DNA of 64,000 nucleotides, taken from assembly GCF_011300685.1 (NCBI RefSeq), contig NZ_CP049864.1, positions 1,604,885 to 1,668,884 on the forward strand. The letters are read 5' to 3'. Below, piece after piece: positions 57,205 to 64,000 of the stretch; the first letter of the stretch is position 1; each line of letters opens with the position of its first letter. Origin of the DNA: Lysobacter sp. HDW10. Lineage in GTDB: Bacteria; Pseudomonadota; Gammaproteobacteria; Xanthomonadales; Xanthomonadaceae. Position numbers and translations under genes: made by a program. Under the pieces are notes generated by a model. The model did no database searches. It was not told the origin of the DNA and worked only from the letters and a program-made list of their open reading frames with translations.

Positions 57205-57798
57205 TCAGCCCGCTTTCTTGTGCGGCAGCTTGATATTGGCAAGCTTCCAGCGAAAGCCTTCGCGCTCGAATATGAAATCTACGATTGCGGCATCACTGAC
57301 TTCTACAGTCGCCTGAAAGGTGCTGGCCGAAAGATAATGTGTTTGCGCATTCTTGAATGCATTCAGGGATTTAGGTCCGCCACTCGCAATCCCCGAGCCG
57401 GGTTTCATGTCGCCTTTTGCACGCTTAATCAAAGCGTCGCCCTCTAGCAAGACCGCGATACCCGCGGGCGACACCATGCCTTCTGCTGCGGAGGCGGCGA
57501 CGACATTCGCGGCGCCTGCTGCGGCGCTGCCGAACATGCCACCACGATTGGCGATTTGCGCTGCAATGATCGTTTCCATCTGTGCCTGGATGTTCGGGCG
57601 CAATTTTTCAAAGTTGATGTACTTGGGCATGGCGCTCAGGTCACGGGTTTCAACCGCATGTTGGATGCCACGCATGGCGATCCATGGACCCGCGGCAACG
57701 TAGGCGATCAAAAGCACGAGCAAGGCGGCCAGTGCTATGGACAGCTTGAGGGTCACGGAGGCGTGCGTGGCCTGCGGGGATTTATGCGGTGTCGACAT
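57205..57798 (-). CDS. DUF2939 membrane-anchored protein
   Basis: 197 residues from the ATG at 57798. One N-terminal transmembrane helix (about 18-37, LSIALAALLVLLIAYVAAG), then a region WIAMRGIQHAVETRDLSAMPKYINFEKLR as in DUF2939 proteins. The rest is Ala/Gly-rich with a C-terminal beta part (FQATVEVSDAAIVDFIF). Function is unknown. Its stop codon begins one base after the 5'-nucleotidase stop on the other strand. Confidence 0.8.
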   Translation of the reverse strand: MSTPHKSPQATHASVTLKLSIALAALLVLLIAYVAAGPWIAMRGIQHAVETRDLSAMPKYINFEKLRPNIQAQMETIIAAQIANRGGMFGSAAAGAANVVAASAAEGMVSPAGIAVLLEGDALIKRAKGDMKPGSGIASGGPKSLNAFKNAQTHYLSASTFQATVEVSDAAIVDFIFEREGFRWKLANIKLPHKKAG

Positions 57799-57800
57799 GT

Positions 57801-59249
57801 TTAAGATCCGAGTGACTGTGCCAAGGCGTGACGCCAAGCATCCATAGCGTCGAGTATGCCTAATTCATGAGGATTGTCGGCGTTCAAGACGCGCAATTGT
57901 TCCACTTTTTCAGCATGCGCCTGCAAGGAGTACTGCGCATTGATGCCGTTGTTCAAACATGCGGCGAGGTGACCTTGCCAGCACGCTTGTTCTTCGAAGC
58001 TCAGAAACTCCGGCCAGTTACGCGCACGATACCGGAAGAACAACTCCGGCATACGGGCATCCTGAAAACGAAAACCTTCGGCGCCGAGTGCATCAGGTGG
58101 ACATGCGTGGATCTGTCTGAACAAGGCTTTGTCAGCCGGCGCGATGAACCCATCAAACAGCGCCGCATCCACGTCATTCTGCGACGACGCTTTGGACGGT
58201 GCGAAGACATGGCGGGCGAGTGAGGCCAATGCGTTGCGGTGCTTTCGTAAATACGCAAGATTGCGTTCGACCACTGTCTTGTCGATGGCGGTGCGCTCAA
58301 AGTCCGCGTCACGTAGATCGGACAAGGGAATGAGGGTCGGGCTTTCATTGACGCGGATATCGGTGAAGGGGGGGCGAGACACCCCCTCCGGCAATGCATC
58401 GCGTCGCGTGAAGTAGTGCGTCTTGGTCAGGTCCGGATCGGCCGACGCCAAATCATCAAGTGGTACGTCCACACGGACAAAGAGCATTTGATTGCGATTC
58501 ACCGGGTGCTCTGAAATGGGCACCACGATGGCGGCATTGCGATTGGCGGGCGAGTACTGACCCGCGATGTGCATCAATGGCGTCAGCTCGGTGAGATTGA
58601 TCAGTTGTTGCACGTGGCGTTTGTCGCGAAGTCTGGCCAAGTAGTGCCAGAATTTCGGCTGATGGGTTTTCACCAATCGCGCCAAGCCCACCGTCGCGCG
58701 CACGTCAGACAGGGCTTCGTGTGCCATGCCGTGTCTCAGGCCATTGTCTTCCGCCAGATGCTCCAGTCTGAAGCTTGTGGCCTCGGGCACGTCCTCGCGC
58801 GCACGCCACTGAATCCCCTCGGGTCTCAAGGCATGCACCGCGCGAATGACATTGAACATATCCCAGCGCGAATTGCCGTCTCGGTACTCACGTTCGTAGG
58901 CATCGTGAAAGTTGCGATAGAGTCCGAACCGAACAAAGGCATCGTCGAACTTCAGGGTGTTGTAACCGAGCGTGCATGTATCGGGCTCAGCCATGAGTGC
59001 GTGAATTCGATCGAAAGCCTCTGCTTCGACCAAGCCTTCCGCATCGGCAAGCTGCGGCGTGATGCCGGTAATGAGCGCGCTTTCAGGGCAAGGGAGGAAG
59101 TCCGCTGCGGGACGGACGTACAGGCTCACCGGCGTGTCGATTTCTTCAAGATCGACCGTCGTGCGGATGGCGGCGAACTGCGCGATACGCGTCTTGCGGG
59201 GGTCAAGCCCCCAAGTTTCCAGATCGTAGAAGAGGAAGCTGCCGCTCAT
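57801..59249 (-). CDS. sbcB: Exodeoxyribonuclease I SbcB
   Basis: 3'-to-5' single-strand DNA exonuclease, 482 residues, about the E. coli length. The DEDDh set is visible: YDLETWG near residue 8, GYNTLKFDD near 98, HEALSDVRATVGLARL near 175-190. The exonuclease is followed by the SH3-like and C-terminal helical parts that bind SSB. The ATG overlaps the kmo stop (ATGA), so it is translationally coupled to the kynurenine operon in front of it. Confidence 0.94.
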   Translation of the reverse strand: MSGSFLFYDLETWGLDPRKTRIAQFAAIRTTVDLEEIDTPVSLYVRPAADFLPCPESALITGITPQLADAEGLVEAEAFDRIHALMAEPDTCTLGYNTLKFDDAFVRFGLYRNFHDAYEREYRDGNSRWDMFNVIRAVHALRPEGIQWRAREDVPEATSFRLEHLAEDNGLRHGMAHEALSDVRATVGLARLVKTHQPKFWHYLARLRDKRHVQQLINLTELTPLMHIAGQYSPANRNAAIVVPISEHPVNRNQMLFVRVDVPLDDLASADPDLTKTHYFTRRDALPEGVSRPPFTDIRVNESPTLIPLSDLRDADFERTAIDKTVVERNLAYLRKHRNALASLARHVFAPSKASSQNDVDAALFDGFIAPADKALFRQIHACPPDALGAEGFRFQDARMPELFFRYRARNWPEFLSFEEQACWQGHLAACLNNGINAQYSLQAHAEKVEQLRVLNADNPHELGILDAMDAWRHALAQSLGS

Positions 59250-60604
59250 GCGTGCGCTGTGAGCGGTGGCAGTTGTTCATTCACCTGTGCATCGGCAGTC
59301 GCGAGGTCGACATCTGCGAGCGTCGTCTTACCGCGTGTTGCCGCAATCAAGATGTCACGCTGGATATCGCTTCTTGCCAATGCAACGGCATAGGGAATCC
59401 GCATGAAGGTGACCATGGTGTAGTGGGGGACAAATCGCTCAGGGTGACGCGCTTGCAAGGTCAATTCCAACTCGCGTTGCAAGAGAAATGCCGCATCGTC
59501 GACCTTGTCTCGCATCTCAATATAGTTTTCCAAGGCCATCTGTTGAATGGCCGCGGCATTCGGCATGCGTTCTGCGCTGTAGGCTTGGAATGCGGCTTCG
59601 AGGTCGTCTGCAGCGTCCAGATGTTCTGCCAAGCTGACGCAATCTTCAAACGCACAGTTCATGCCTTGCCCATGGAAAGGCACCATGGCATGTGCGGCAT
59701 CACCAATCAGCACCGCTTTGTCTTGAAGGTGCCAGCGATCCAAATACAAGGTCGCGAGCTTGCCAACCGGATTCTTGCCGAAGTCTTCTTTTAGCTTCGG
59801 AATCAGCGGCAAGGTGTCCGGGAATTGCGCCTCGAACAGTGCGAGTGCTGCGTCAGGTGTCGATACCTGTTGGAAGCTCGGATACGCGCCTTCCAAGGGC
59901 ATAAACAACGTCACAGTGAAGGTGCGCTCATCATTCGGAAGTGCAATGCACATGTAATGGCCGCGCGGCCAAATGTGCAATGCATTCGCTTCGATGCGGA
60001 AGCCGCCGGATTCAGAAGGCGGGATTTCAAGCTCTTTGTAGCCGTGGTCCAGCCACTCGGTCCGTTCTTCGAACGGCAGCTCCGCGTGCATCTGTCCGCG
60101 CAGTGACGAACCCGCACCGTCTGCACCGATCAGTGCTGTGAAGCTCACTTCTTGATCGCCGCCCAAGCAGTCGAATCGCGCGCGCTTGGTTTTGAAGTCA
60201 ACGGATTTCAGCGCCTGATCAAAGCGCAGATGCACACCCGCGCGTTCTGCAGCGTTGAGCAAAGTGATATTGAGTTCACCGCGACTGATCGACCAAATGA
60301 CCTCGCTGTCATCGCGACCGTAGCGTTGCAAATGCGCCTCGCCCTCGAGCGGGTGGACGAAACGACCGCGCATCATCACGGCCTGTTCCAGAACACGGTG
60401 GTCGAGTCCTGCTTGCTTCAAAGCATGCAAGCCGCGTTCGGCCAAAGCGAGATTGATGGAACGACCACCCGCATAGCCCGCAACGCGCGGATCGCTGCGC
60501 TGCTCATACACATCGACTTGCCATCCACGCTGCGCGAGCAGGGTGGCGAGCAGTGCGCCAGCCAAGCCGCCACCGACGATGGTGAGATGCTTAGCTCCGG
60601 TCAT
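59246..60604 (-). CDS. kmo: Kynurenine 3-monooxygenase
   Basis: FAD enzyme, NADPH-dependent, that turns L-kynurenine into 3-hydroxykynurenine. It is 452 residues. FAD-binding VGGGLAGALLATLLAQRG (about 10-27) and GDAAHAMVPFHGQGMNCAFEDC (about 305-326) are present. The start overlaps kynU by 14 bases. Together with kynU, 3-hydroxyanthranilate dioxygenase and ACMSD it forms the kynurenine route. Confidence 0.95.
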   Translation of the reverse strand: MTGAKHLTIVGGGLAGALLATLLAQRGWQVDVYEQRSDPRVAGYAGGRSINLALAERGLHALKQAGLDHRVLEQAVMMRGRFVHPLEGEAHLQRYGRDDSEVIWSISRGELNITLLNAAERAGVHLRFDQALKSVDFKTKRARFDCLGGDQEVSFTALIGADGAGSSLRGQMHAELPFEERTEWLDHGYKELEIPPSESGGFRIEANALHIWPRGHYMCIALPNDERTFTVTLFMPLEGAYPSFQQVSTPDAALALFEAQFPDTLPLIPKLKEDFGKNPVGKLATLYLDRWHLQDKAVLIGDAAHAMVPFHGQGMNCAFEDCVSLAEHLDAADDLEAAFQAYSAERMPNAAAIQQMALENYIEMRDKVDDAAFLLQRELELTLQARHPERFVPHYTMVTFMRIPYAVALARSDIQRDILIAATRGKTTLADVDLATADAQVNEQLPPLTAHA

Positions 60605-61871
60605 GCAGCCACTCCTGAGTTACGCGAACGAATCGTTGAACGTCTGCATAGGTGTTGTACAAAGGCGCGGGCGAAATACGTATGACATCCGGCTCACGCC
60701 AGTCGCCCATCACGCCGTGCTTTGCGAGGTGGTCAAACAATGCCCGGCCCGCATCGCGCCCCTCTTTGACGCGCAAAGACAATTGCGCGCCGCGTTTCTC
60801 TGCGGCCATGGGCGTAATGATGTCGATCGCATCTGATAAGTACAGCTCGATGCATTGCGCCAAGTACGCCGTGAGCTGCAAAGACTTTTCTCGCAGCGCG
60901 GGCATGCCCGCTCGTTGGAATTGATCCAAAGACGCGCGCAAGGGCGCCAGCCCGAGGATGGGCGGGTTGGACAACTGCCAACCGTCCGCACCCGGCGTGG
61001 CACTAAATTCCGGCCCCATCTTGAAACGCACATCGGGATTGTTGCCCCACCAACCTGCAAAACGCGGGCGCGTCGTATTGGCGTGGCGCTCATGCACAAA
61101 ACAACCGCCCACGGCGCCAGGGCCCGAATTCACGTACTTGTAGTGACACCACACGGCGAAATCCGCATTGATGTCATGCAACTGCAACGGCAAATTGCCC
61201 ACAGCGTGTGCAAGATCGAAGCCCACCATAGCGCCTGCTTCATGCGCGAGCTCGGCAATCTTGGCCATGTCGAAGGCTTGACCGGTACGGTATTGCACGC
61301 CAGGCCAAAGGACGAGGCTCAGACGTTTGCCGTGCGTACGTATTGCATTGGCAATGCATTCGTCAGAGAACACGCCATTGGGCAAGTCGGGTTCGACTTC
61401 AATCAATGAATTGCCGGCATTGAAGCCGTGAAACTTCAATTGCGATTCAACGGCATAACGATCGGAGGGGAAGCTGCCTGCTTCAATCAAGATGGCCGTG
61501 CGTTCAAGCGTCGGCTGGTAAAAACTCACCATCATCAAATGCAAATTCGCGGAGAGCGAATTCATGGCGACGACTTCGTGGGGCTTTGCGCCCACAAGTG
61601 TGGCCAGACCATCACGCACCAGCGCGTGATAAGGCATCCACTGCGCTTCACCGGTGAAGTGGCCCTCAACCGCCTCATCTGCCCATTTGTTGAGCACTTC
61701 TTCAACGTGCTTACGTGCGCCTTTCGGTTGCAAGCCTAATGAGTTACCGACGAAGTAGGCCATCGGTGCACCCGCATGTTGCGGGAACAGAAACTCATCG
61801 CGAAACTTTCTGAGTGGATCTGCTTGATCCATGCGCGCCGCATACTCGGGCGACAACAACGCTTCGTTCAT
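60591..61871 (-). CDS. kynU: Kynureninase
   Basis: PLP enzyme that splits 3-hydroxykynurenine into 3-hydroxyanthranilate and alanine. It is 426 residues. The PLP site is WCHYKYVNSGPGAVGG (Lys near 247), and the FDLAHAVGNLPLQL region gives the ring-contacting aspartate. It overlaps kmo by 14 bases and ACMSD by 4, all on the minus strand. Confidence 0.95.
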   Translation of the reverse strand: MNEALLSPEYAARMDQADPLRKFRDEFLFPQHAGAPMAYFVGNSLGLQPKGARKHVEEVLNKWADEAVEGHFTGEAQWMPYHALVRDGLATLVGAKPHEVVAMNSLSANLHLMMVSFYQPTLERTAILIEAGSFPSDRYAVESQLKFHGFNAGNSLIEVEPDLPNGVFSDECIANAIRTHGKRLSLVLWPGVQYRTGQAFDMAKIAELAHEAGAMVGFDLAHAVGNLPLQLHDINADFAVWCHYKYVNSGPGAVGGCFVHERHANTTRPRFAGWWGNNPDVRFKMGPEFSATPGADGWQLSNPPILGLAPLRASLDQFQRAGMPALREKSLQLTAYLAQCIELYLSDAIDIITPMAAEKRGAQLSLRVKEGRDAGRALFDHLAKHGVMGDWREPDVIRISPAPLYNTYADVQRFVRVTQEWLHDRS

Positions 61872-62878
61872 GCGAATCTCGCTTCAGTCAGACCGAGCCA
61901 CTCGAGCGCGGTGCCGTTGTAAAGGCGAGCACGCGATGCGTCGTCGAGTGCCAGCCGTTCAATGCTTTCGCCCGGCGATTGTTCGCCCAGCGGGAAGGGG
62001 TAGTCGGTGCCCAACATCACGCGATCCGCACCGCAGACATCAAGCAAATATTTCAACGCCAAGTCGTCTGCGACCCAGGAGTCGAAGTACAAGCGCTTTA
62101 AGTATTCGCGCGGATTACGGAAGTTGTCAGTGGCCACCAAATCGGGGCGCATGTTGAAGCCGTGTTCTATTCGGCCGATGGTATAGGGGAAACTGCCGCC
62201 GCCATGAGCCAAACACACGCGGAGCTTGGGCAAGCGCTCCAGCACGCCGCCAAACACCAAGCAACAGGCCGCACGAGATTGCTCTGCGGGCATGCCGACC
62301 AACCAAGGTAACCAGTACTTGGGCATGGATTCACTACCCATCATGTCCCACGGGTGGATCAAGATGGCCGCGCCAAGCTCGGCCGCTGCTTCGAAGAACG
62401 GAAACAGTTCAGGGGCGTCGAGATTCATGCCGCCAATGTGCGAGCCGATCTGTACGCCCTGCAAGCCGAGTTCGTCTATGCAGCGCTCGAGCTCGCGAAT
62501 TGCGAGTTCAGGGGATTGCATGGGGACCGTGCCGATACCCGCGTAATGTTTCGGATAGGCGCGACAGGCTTCTGCCATGTGGTCGTTCAAGGCGCGATGC
62601 AATTCGAGCGCATGGTGCGGTTTAGCCCAGTAGGAGAACATCACCGGTACGGTCGACAACACTTGCACCTGCACGCCAAATTCCGCGTAGTCATCAATGC
62701 GAATTTGCGGATCCCACGTTTTCGGCCAAATCTCGCGAAAGAACTTGCCGTCTTTGTAAATGCGATGTCGTCCGTCATCGCCGTGGTGGATCACTGCGAA
62801 GCGATTGTCACCGTACTTGCTCGCCAGATCGGGCCAGTCTTTGGGGAGATAGTGCGCGTGAATATCGATCTTGAGCAT
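61868..62878 (-). CDS. ACMSD-type amidohydrolase (2-amino-3-carboxymuconate 6-semialdehyde decarboxylase)
   Basis: Zinc amidohydrolase, 336 residues, that decarboxylates 2-amino-3-carboxymuconate 6-semialdehyde to 2-aminomuconate 6-semialdehyde and so diverts carbon from quinolinate and NAD. The metal set is H7-x-H9 (DIHAHYLP), a His in IHPWDMMG and the aspartate of LGTDYPFPLGE. Between the dioxygenase and kynureninase genes, so the assignment as ACMSD rests on the cluster as well as the fold. Confidence 0.92.
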   Translation of the reverse strand: MLKIDIHAHYLPKDWPDLASKYGDNRFAVIHHGDDGRHRIYKDGKFFREIWPKTWDPQIRIDDYAEFGVQVQVLSTVPVMFSYWAKPHHALELHRALNDHMAEACRAYPKHYAGIGTVPMQSPELAIRELERCIDELGLQGVQIGSHIGGMNLDAPELFPFFEAAAELGAAILIHPWDMMGSESMPKYWLPWLVGMPAEQSRAACCLVFGGVLERLPKLRVCLAHGGGSFPYTIGRIEHGFNMRPDLVATDNFRNPREYLKRLYFDSWVADDLALKYLLDVCGADRVMLGTDYPFPLGEQSPGESIERLALDDASRARLYNGTALEWLGLTEARFA

Positions 62879-62888
62879 GTGAATCCGG

Positions 62889-63437
62889 TCAGGTGATATC
62901 GGCTTGAGAGTGGGCGTCGAGTTCGTAATGCGATGGTCGTGGATTCAATGTGCCGCACTGTTTGCAAGTGCGCAATGCGTCATCGCGATAGAAGCGCTCG
63001 AAAACCTTGAAGAAATCATTTTCGATGTCGACTAAATGAAAGAATTCCTCGTAAATCTTTTCATTACAGTTCACGCAAAACCACATCAATGCATCGTCTT
63101 CGTGTGCAAGCCGTTTGCGTTCCATCACCAAGCCCACTGAGCCGGGCATGCGCTGTGGGCTGTGCGGCGTGCGCGGCGGCAAATAGAAGATCTCGCCCGC
63201 CTTGATCGGAATGTCGCGTGCTTTGCCATCCTCTTGGATACGCAGCACCATCTCACCTTCGAGTTGATAGAACCATTCCGCGCCTTCTTCAAAATGGTAA
63301 TCGGTGCGCGAATTCGGGCCGCCGACAATCATCACGATGAAATCGTCATGGACAATTGTCTTATTGCCCACCGGCGGTTTTAGCAAATGTCGATGTTCGT
63401 CAATCCAGTGCTGCAAATTGATGGGATTCGGTAACAT
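62889..63437 (-). CDS. nbaC: 3-hydroxyanthranilate 3,4-dioxygenase
   Basis: Non-haem Fe(II) ring-cleaving enzyme, cupin fold, 182 residues from the ATG at 63437. Iron ligands H48, E54 and H92; a rubredoxin-like zinc site C121/C124 and C158/C161 (CVNC, CKQC), as in bacterial enzymes. It forms the substrate of ACMSD. The start codon shares a base with the RidA gene's stop. A longer start at 63464 gives a poor context and is rejected. Confidence 0.95.
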   Translation of the reverse strand: MLPNPINLQHWIDEHRHLLKPPVGNKTIVHDDFIVMIVGGPNSRTDYHFEEGAEWFYQLEGEMVLRIQEDGKARDIPIKAGEIFYLPPRTPHSPQRMPGSVGLVMERKRLAHEDDALMWFCVNCNEKIYEEFFHLVDIENDFFKVFERFYRDDALRTCKQCGTLNPRPSHYELDAHSQADIT

Positions 63438-63868
63438 CACGCATCTCCAAGCACGGCCGTGCATTTGAACTCAATGGCAATGGGCGCCGGAAGTTGCGTG
63501 ATACCCACAGTCGTGCGACAGGGTGCATTCGCAGCATCAGGAAACTTTTCTGCCCACAAGGCGTTGTACGTTTGGAAATCACGTTCCATGTCGGTCAGAA
63601 AGACCGTGACGTCAACAACGTTTGCCCAAGTCGCGCCGCAGGATGCGAGCACGCGCTCAACATTGTCGAACACCGATCGTGTTTGCAGTGCAATGTCATA
63701 AGACACCAGCTTGCCTTCTCGATCAAAGACATTGCCGGGTGCAGTATTGGTTGCGGGGTCGCGGGGGCCGATGCCGGATAGAAACAGCAGCGATCCGACG
63801 CGACGTGCATGCGGGTAATGACCCACGGGCTTCGGCGCCGCATCGCTGTGAATGCCGGCCGTGCTCAT
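63437..63868 (-). CDS. RidA-family protein, probable 2-aminomuconate deaminase
   Basis: 143-residue YjgF/YER057c/UK114 (RidA) fold protein: [14 protein letters not shown] near 25, [26 protein letters not shown] near 70-95, and the C-terminal [20 protein letters not shown]. It lies among kynurenine-catabolic genes, and RidA-type 2-aminomuconate deaminases belong to this step (established), so this is the likely role; the general imine deaminase activity of RidA is the alternative. Overlaps the carbonic anhydrase gene by four bases. Confidence 0.85.
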   Translation of the reverse strand: MSTAGIHSDAAPKPVGHYPHARRVGSLLFLSGIGPRDPATNTAPGNVFDREGKLVSYDIALQTRSVFDNVERVLASCGATWANVVDVTVFLTDMERDFQTYNALWAEKFPDAANAPCRTTVGITQLPAPIAIEFKCTAVLGDA

Positions 63869-64000
63869 CGATTCATCCTGTCGGCGTGAATTTCGACCAA
63901 GGCACGTCCGTACTGTGCTTTGAATGCCTCGTTCGAGTTCACGTTCAAACCGATGTCATGCACGATGCCGTCATTGAGGCTGTAGACCCAGCCGTGCACT
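63865..64000 (-). CDS. Beta-carbonic anhydrase, C-terminal end (5' part outside window)
   Basis: The last 44 codons, reading VHGWVYSLNDGIVHDIG then a helical tail ending [10 protein letters not shown] and a TGA stop. The HGW-Y-x-x-x-x-G block followed by a D-x-G turn matches the end of beta-class carbonic anhydrases such as Can. Metal ligands (Cys, Asp, His, Cys) lie outside the window. It overlaps the RidA gene by ATGA, so it is part of the same operon as the kynurenine enzymes. Confidence 0.75.
   Translation of the reverse strand, partial: VHGWVYSLNDGIVHDIGLNVNSNEAFKAQYGRALVEIHADRMNR

Overview
The window reads as chromosome of a gammaproteobacterium of the Xanthomonadales (Xanthomonadaceae/Lysobacteraceae type), with a resistance island of different origin at its left end. 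The placement rests on established gene content: methionine synthase split into two polypeptides behind an ArsR-methyltransferase fusion, a 180-kDa-type NAD-glutamate dehydrogenase, a kynurenine-to-aminomuconate cluster, and the dnaX-ybaB-recR and ppsA/ppsR neighbourhoods. By eye the chromosomal part has GC in the mid-50s percent, low for that group, so I do not name a genus.

Positions 1-10440 are an ISCR (IS91-like, rolling-circle) resistance island. A 5'-truncated ISCR transposase and its oriIS are followed by floR (phenicol efflux), the divergent tetR(G)/tetA(G) pair with two tet operators, a LysR-type regulator, a serine resolvase and a cut-off small gene. Then come a complete ISCR2, a glmM remnant cut exactly at the ISCR2 oriIS, and sul2. 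The two ISCR copies lie in the same orientation. The right edge is marked by a degenerate copy of the sequence found at the transposase-proximal (terIS) side of ISCR2.

Positions 10441-19015 hold a lipoprotein, pirin, a VOC protein, a small membrane protein and an RluA-type pseudouridine synthase. They are followed by an AT-richer defence patch: an Eco29kI-like type II restriction-modification pair (C5-cytosine methyltransferase plus GIY-YIG endonuclease), about 0.9 kb without a convincing gene, and a single-gene OLD-family ATPase/TOPRIM nuclease beside tRNA-Ser(GGA).

Positions 19085-64000 are ordinary but tightly packed chromosome. In order: a PASTA-like lipoprotein; dnaX-ybaB-recR-HIT; the MoxR/DUF58/TgpA operon; rluF; a bacterioferritin-like protein; tRNA-Val; a PHA-system protein; a tail-anchored FHA-like protein; serC-aroA; a TonB-domain protein; serS and tRNA-Ser(TGA); an SRAP protein; tadA; orn; ppsA/ppsR; a DUF1249 protein; tRNA-Ala and tRNA-Glu; two FKBP-type isomerases; ugd-slyX-DUF2058; the ArsR-methyltransferase/metH operon; an acyl-CoA dehydrogenase; NAD-GDH, NAD kinase and 5'-nucleotidase; a DUF2939 protein. 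The last part is one overlapping leftward operon running carbonic anhydrase, RidA-type deaminase, 3-hydroxyanthranilate dioxygenase, ACMSD, kynureninase, kynurenine monooxygenase and sbcB, which together break tryptophan-derived kynurenine down through aminomuconate.

No rRNA, CRISPR array, integron or phage structural genes were seen. I did not find a clearly new multi-gene system. The best candidates for a closer look are the defence patch beside tRNA-Ser, the tail-anchored twin-FHA protein, the SRAP variant with a helical insertion, and the carbonic anhydrase inside the kynurenine operon.
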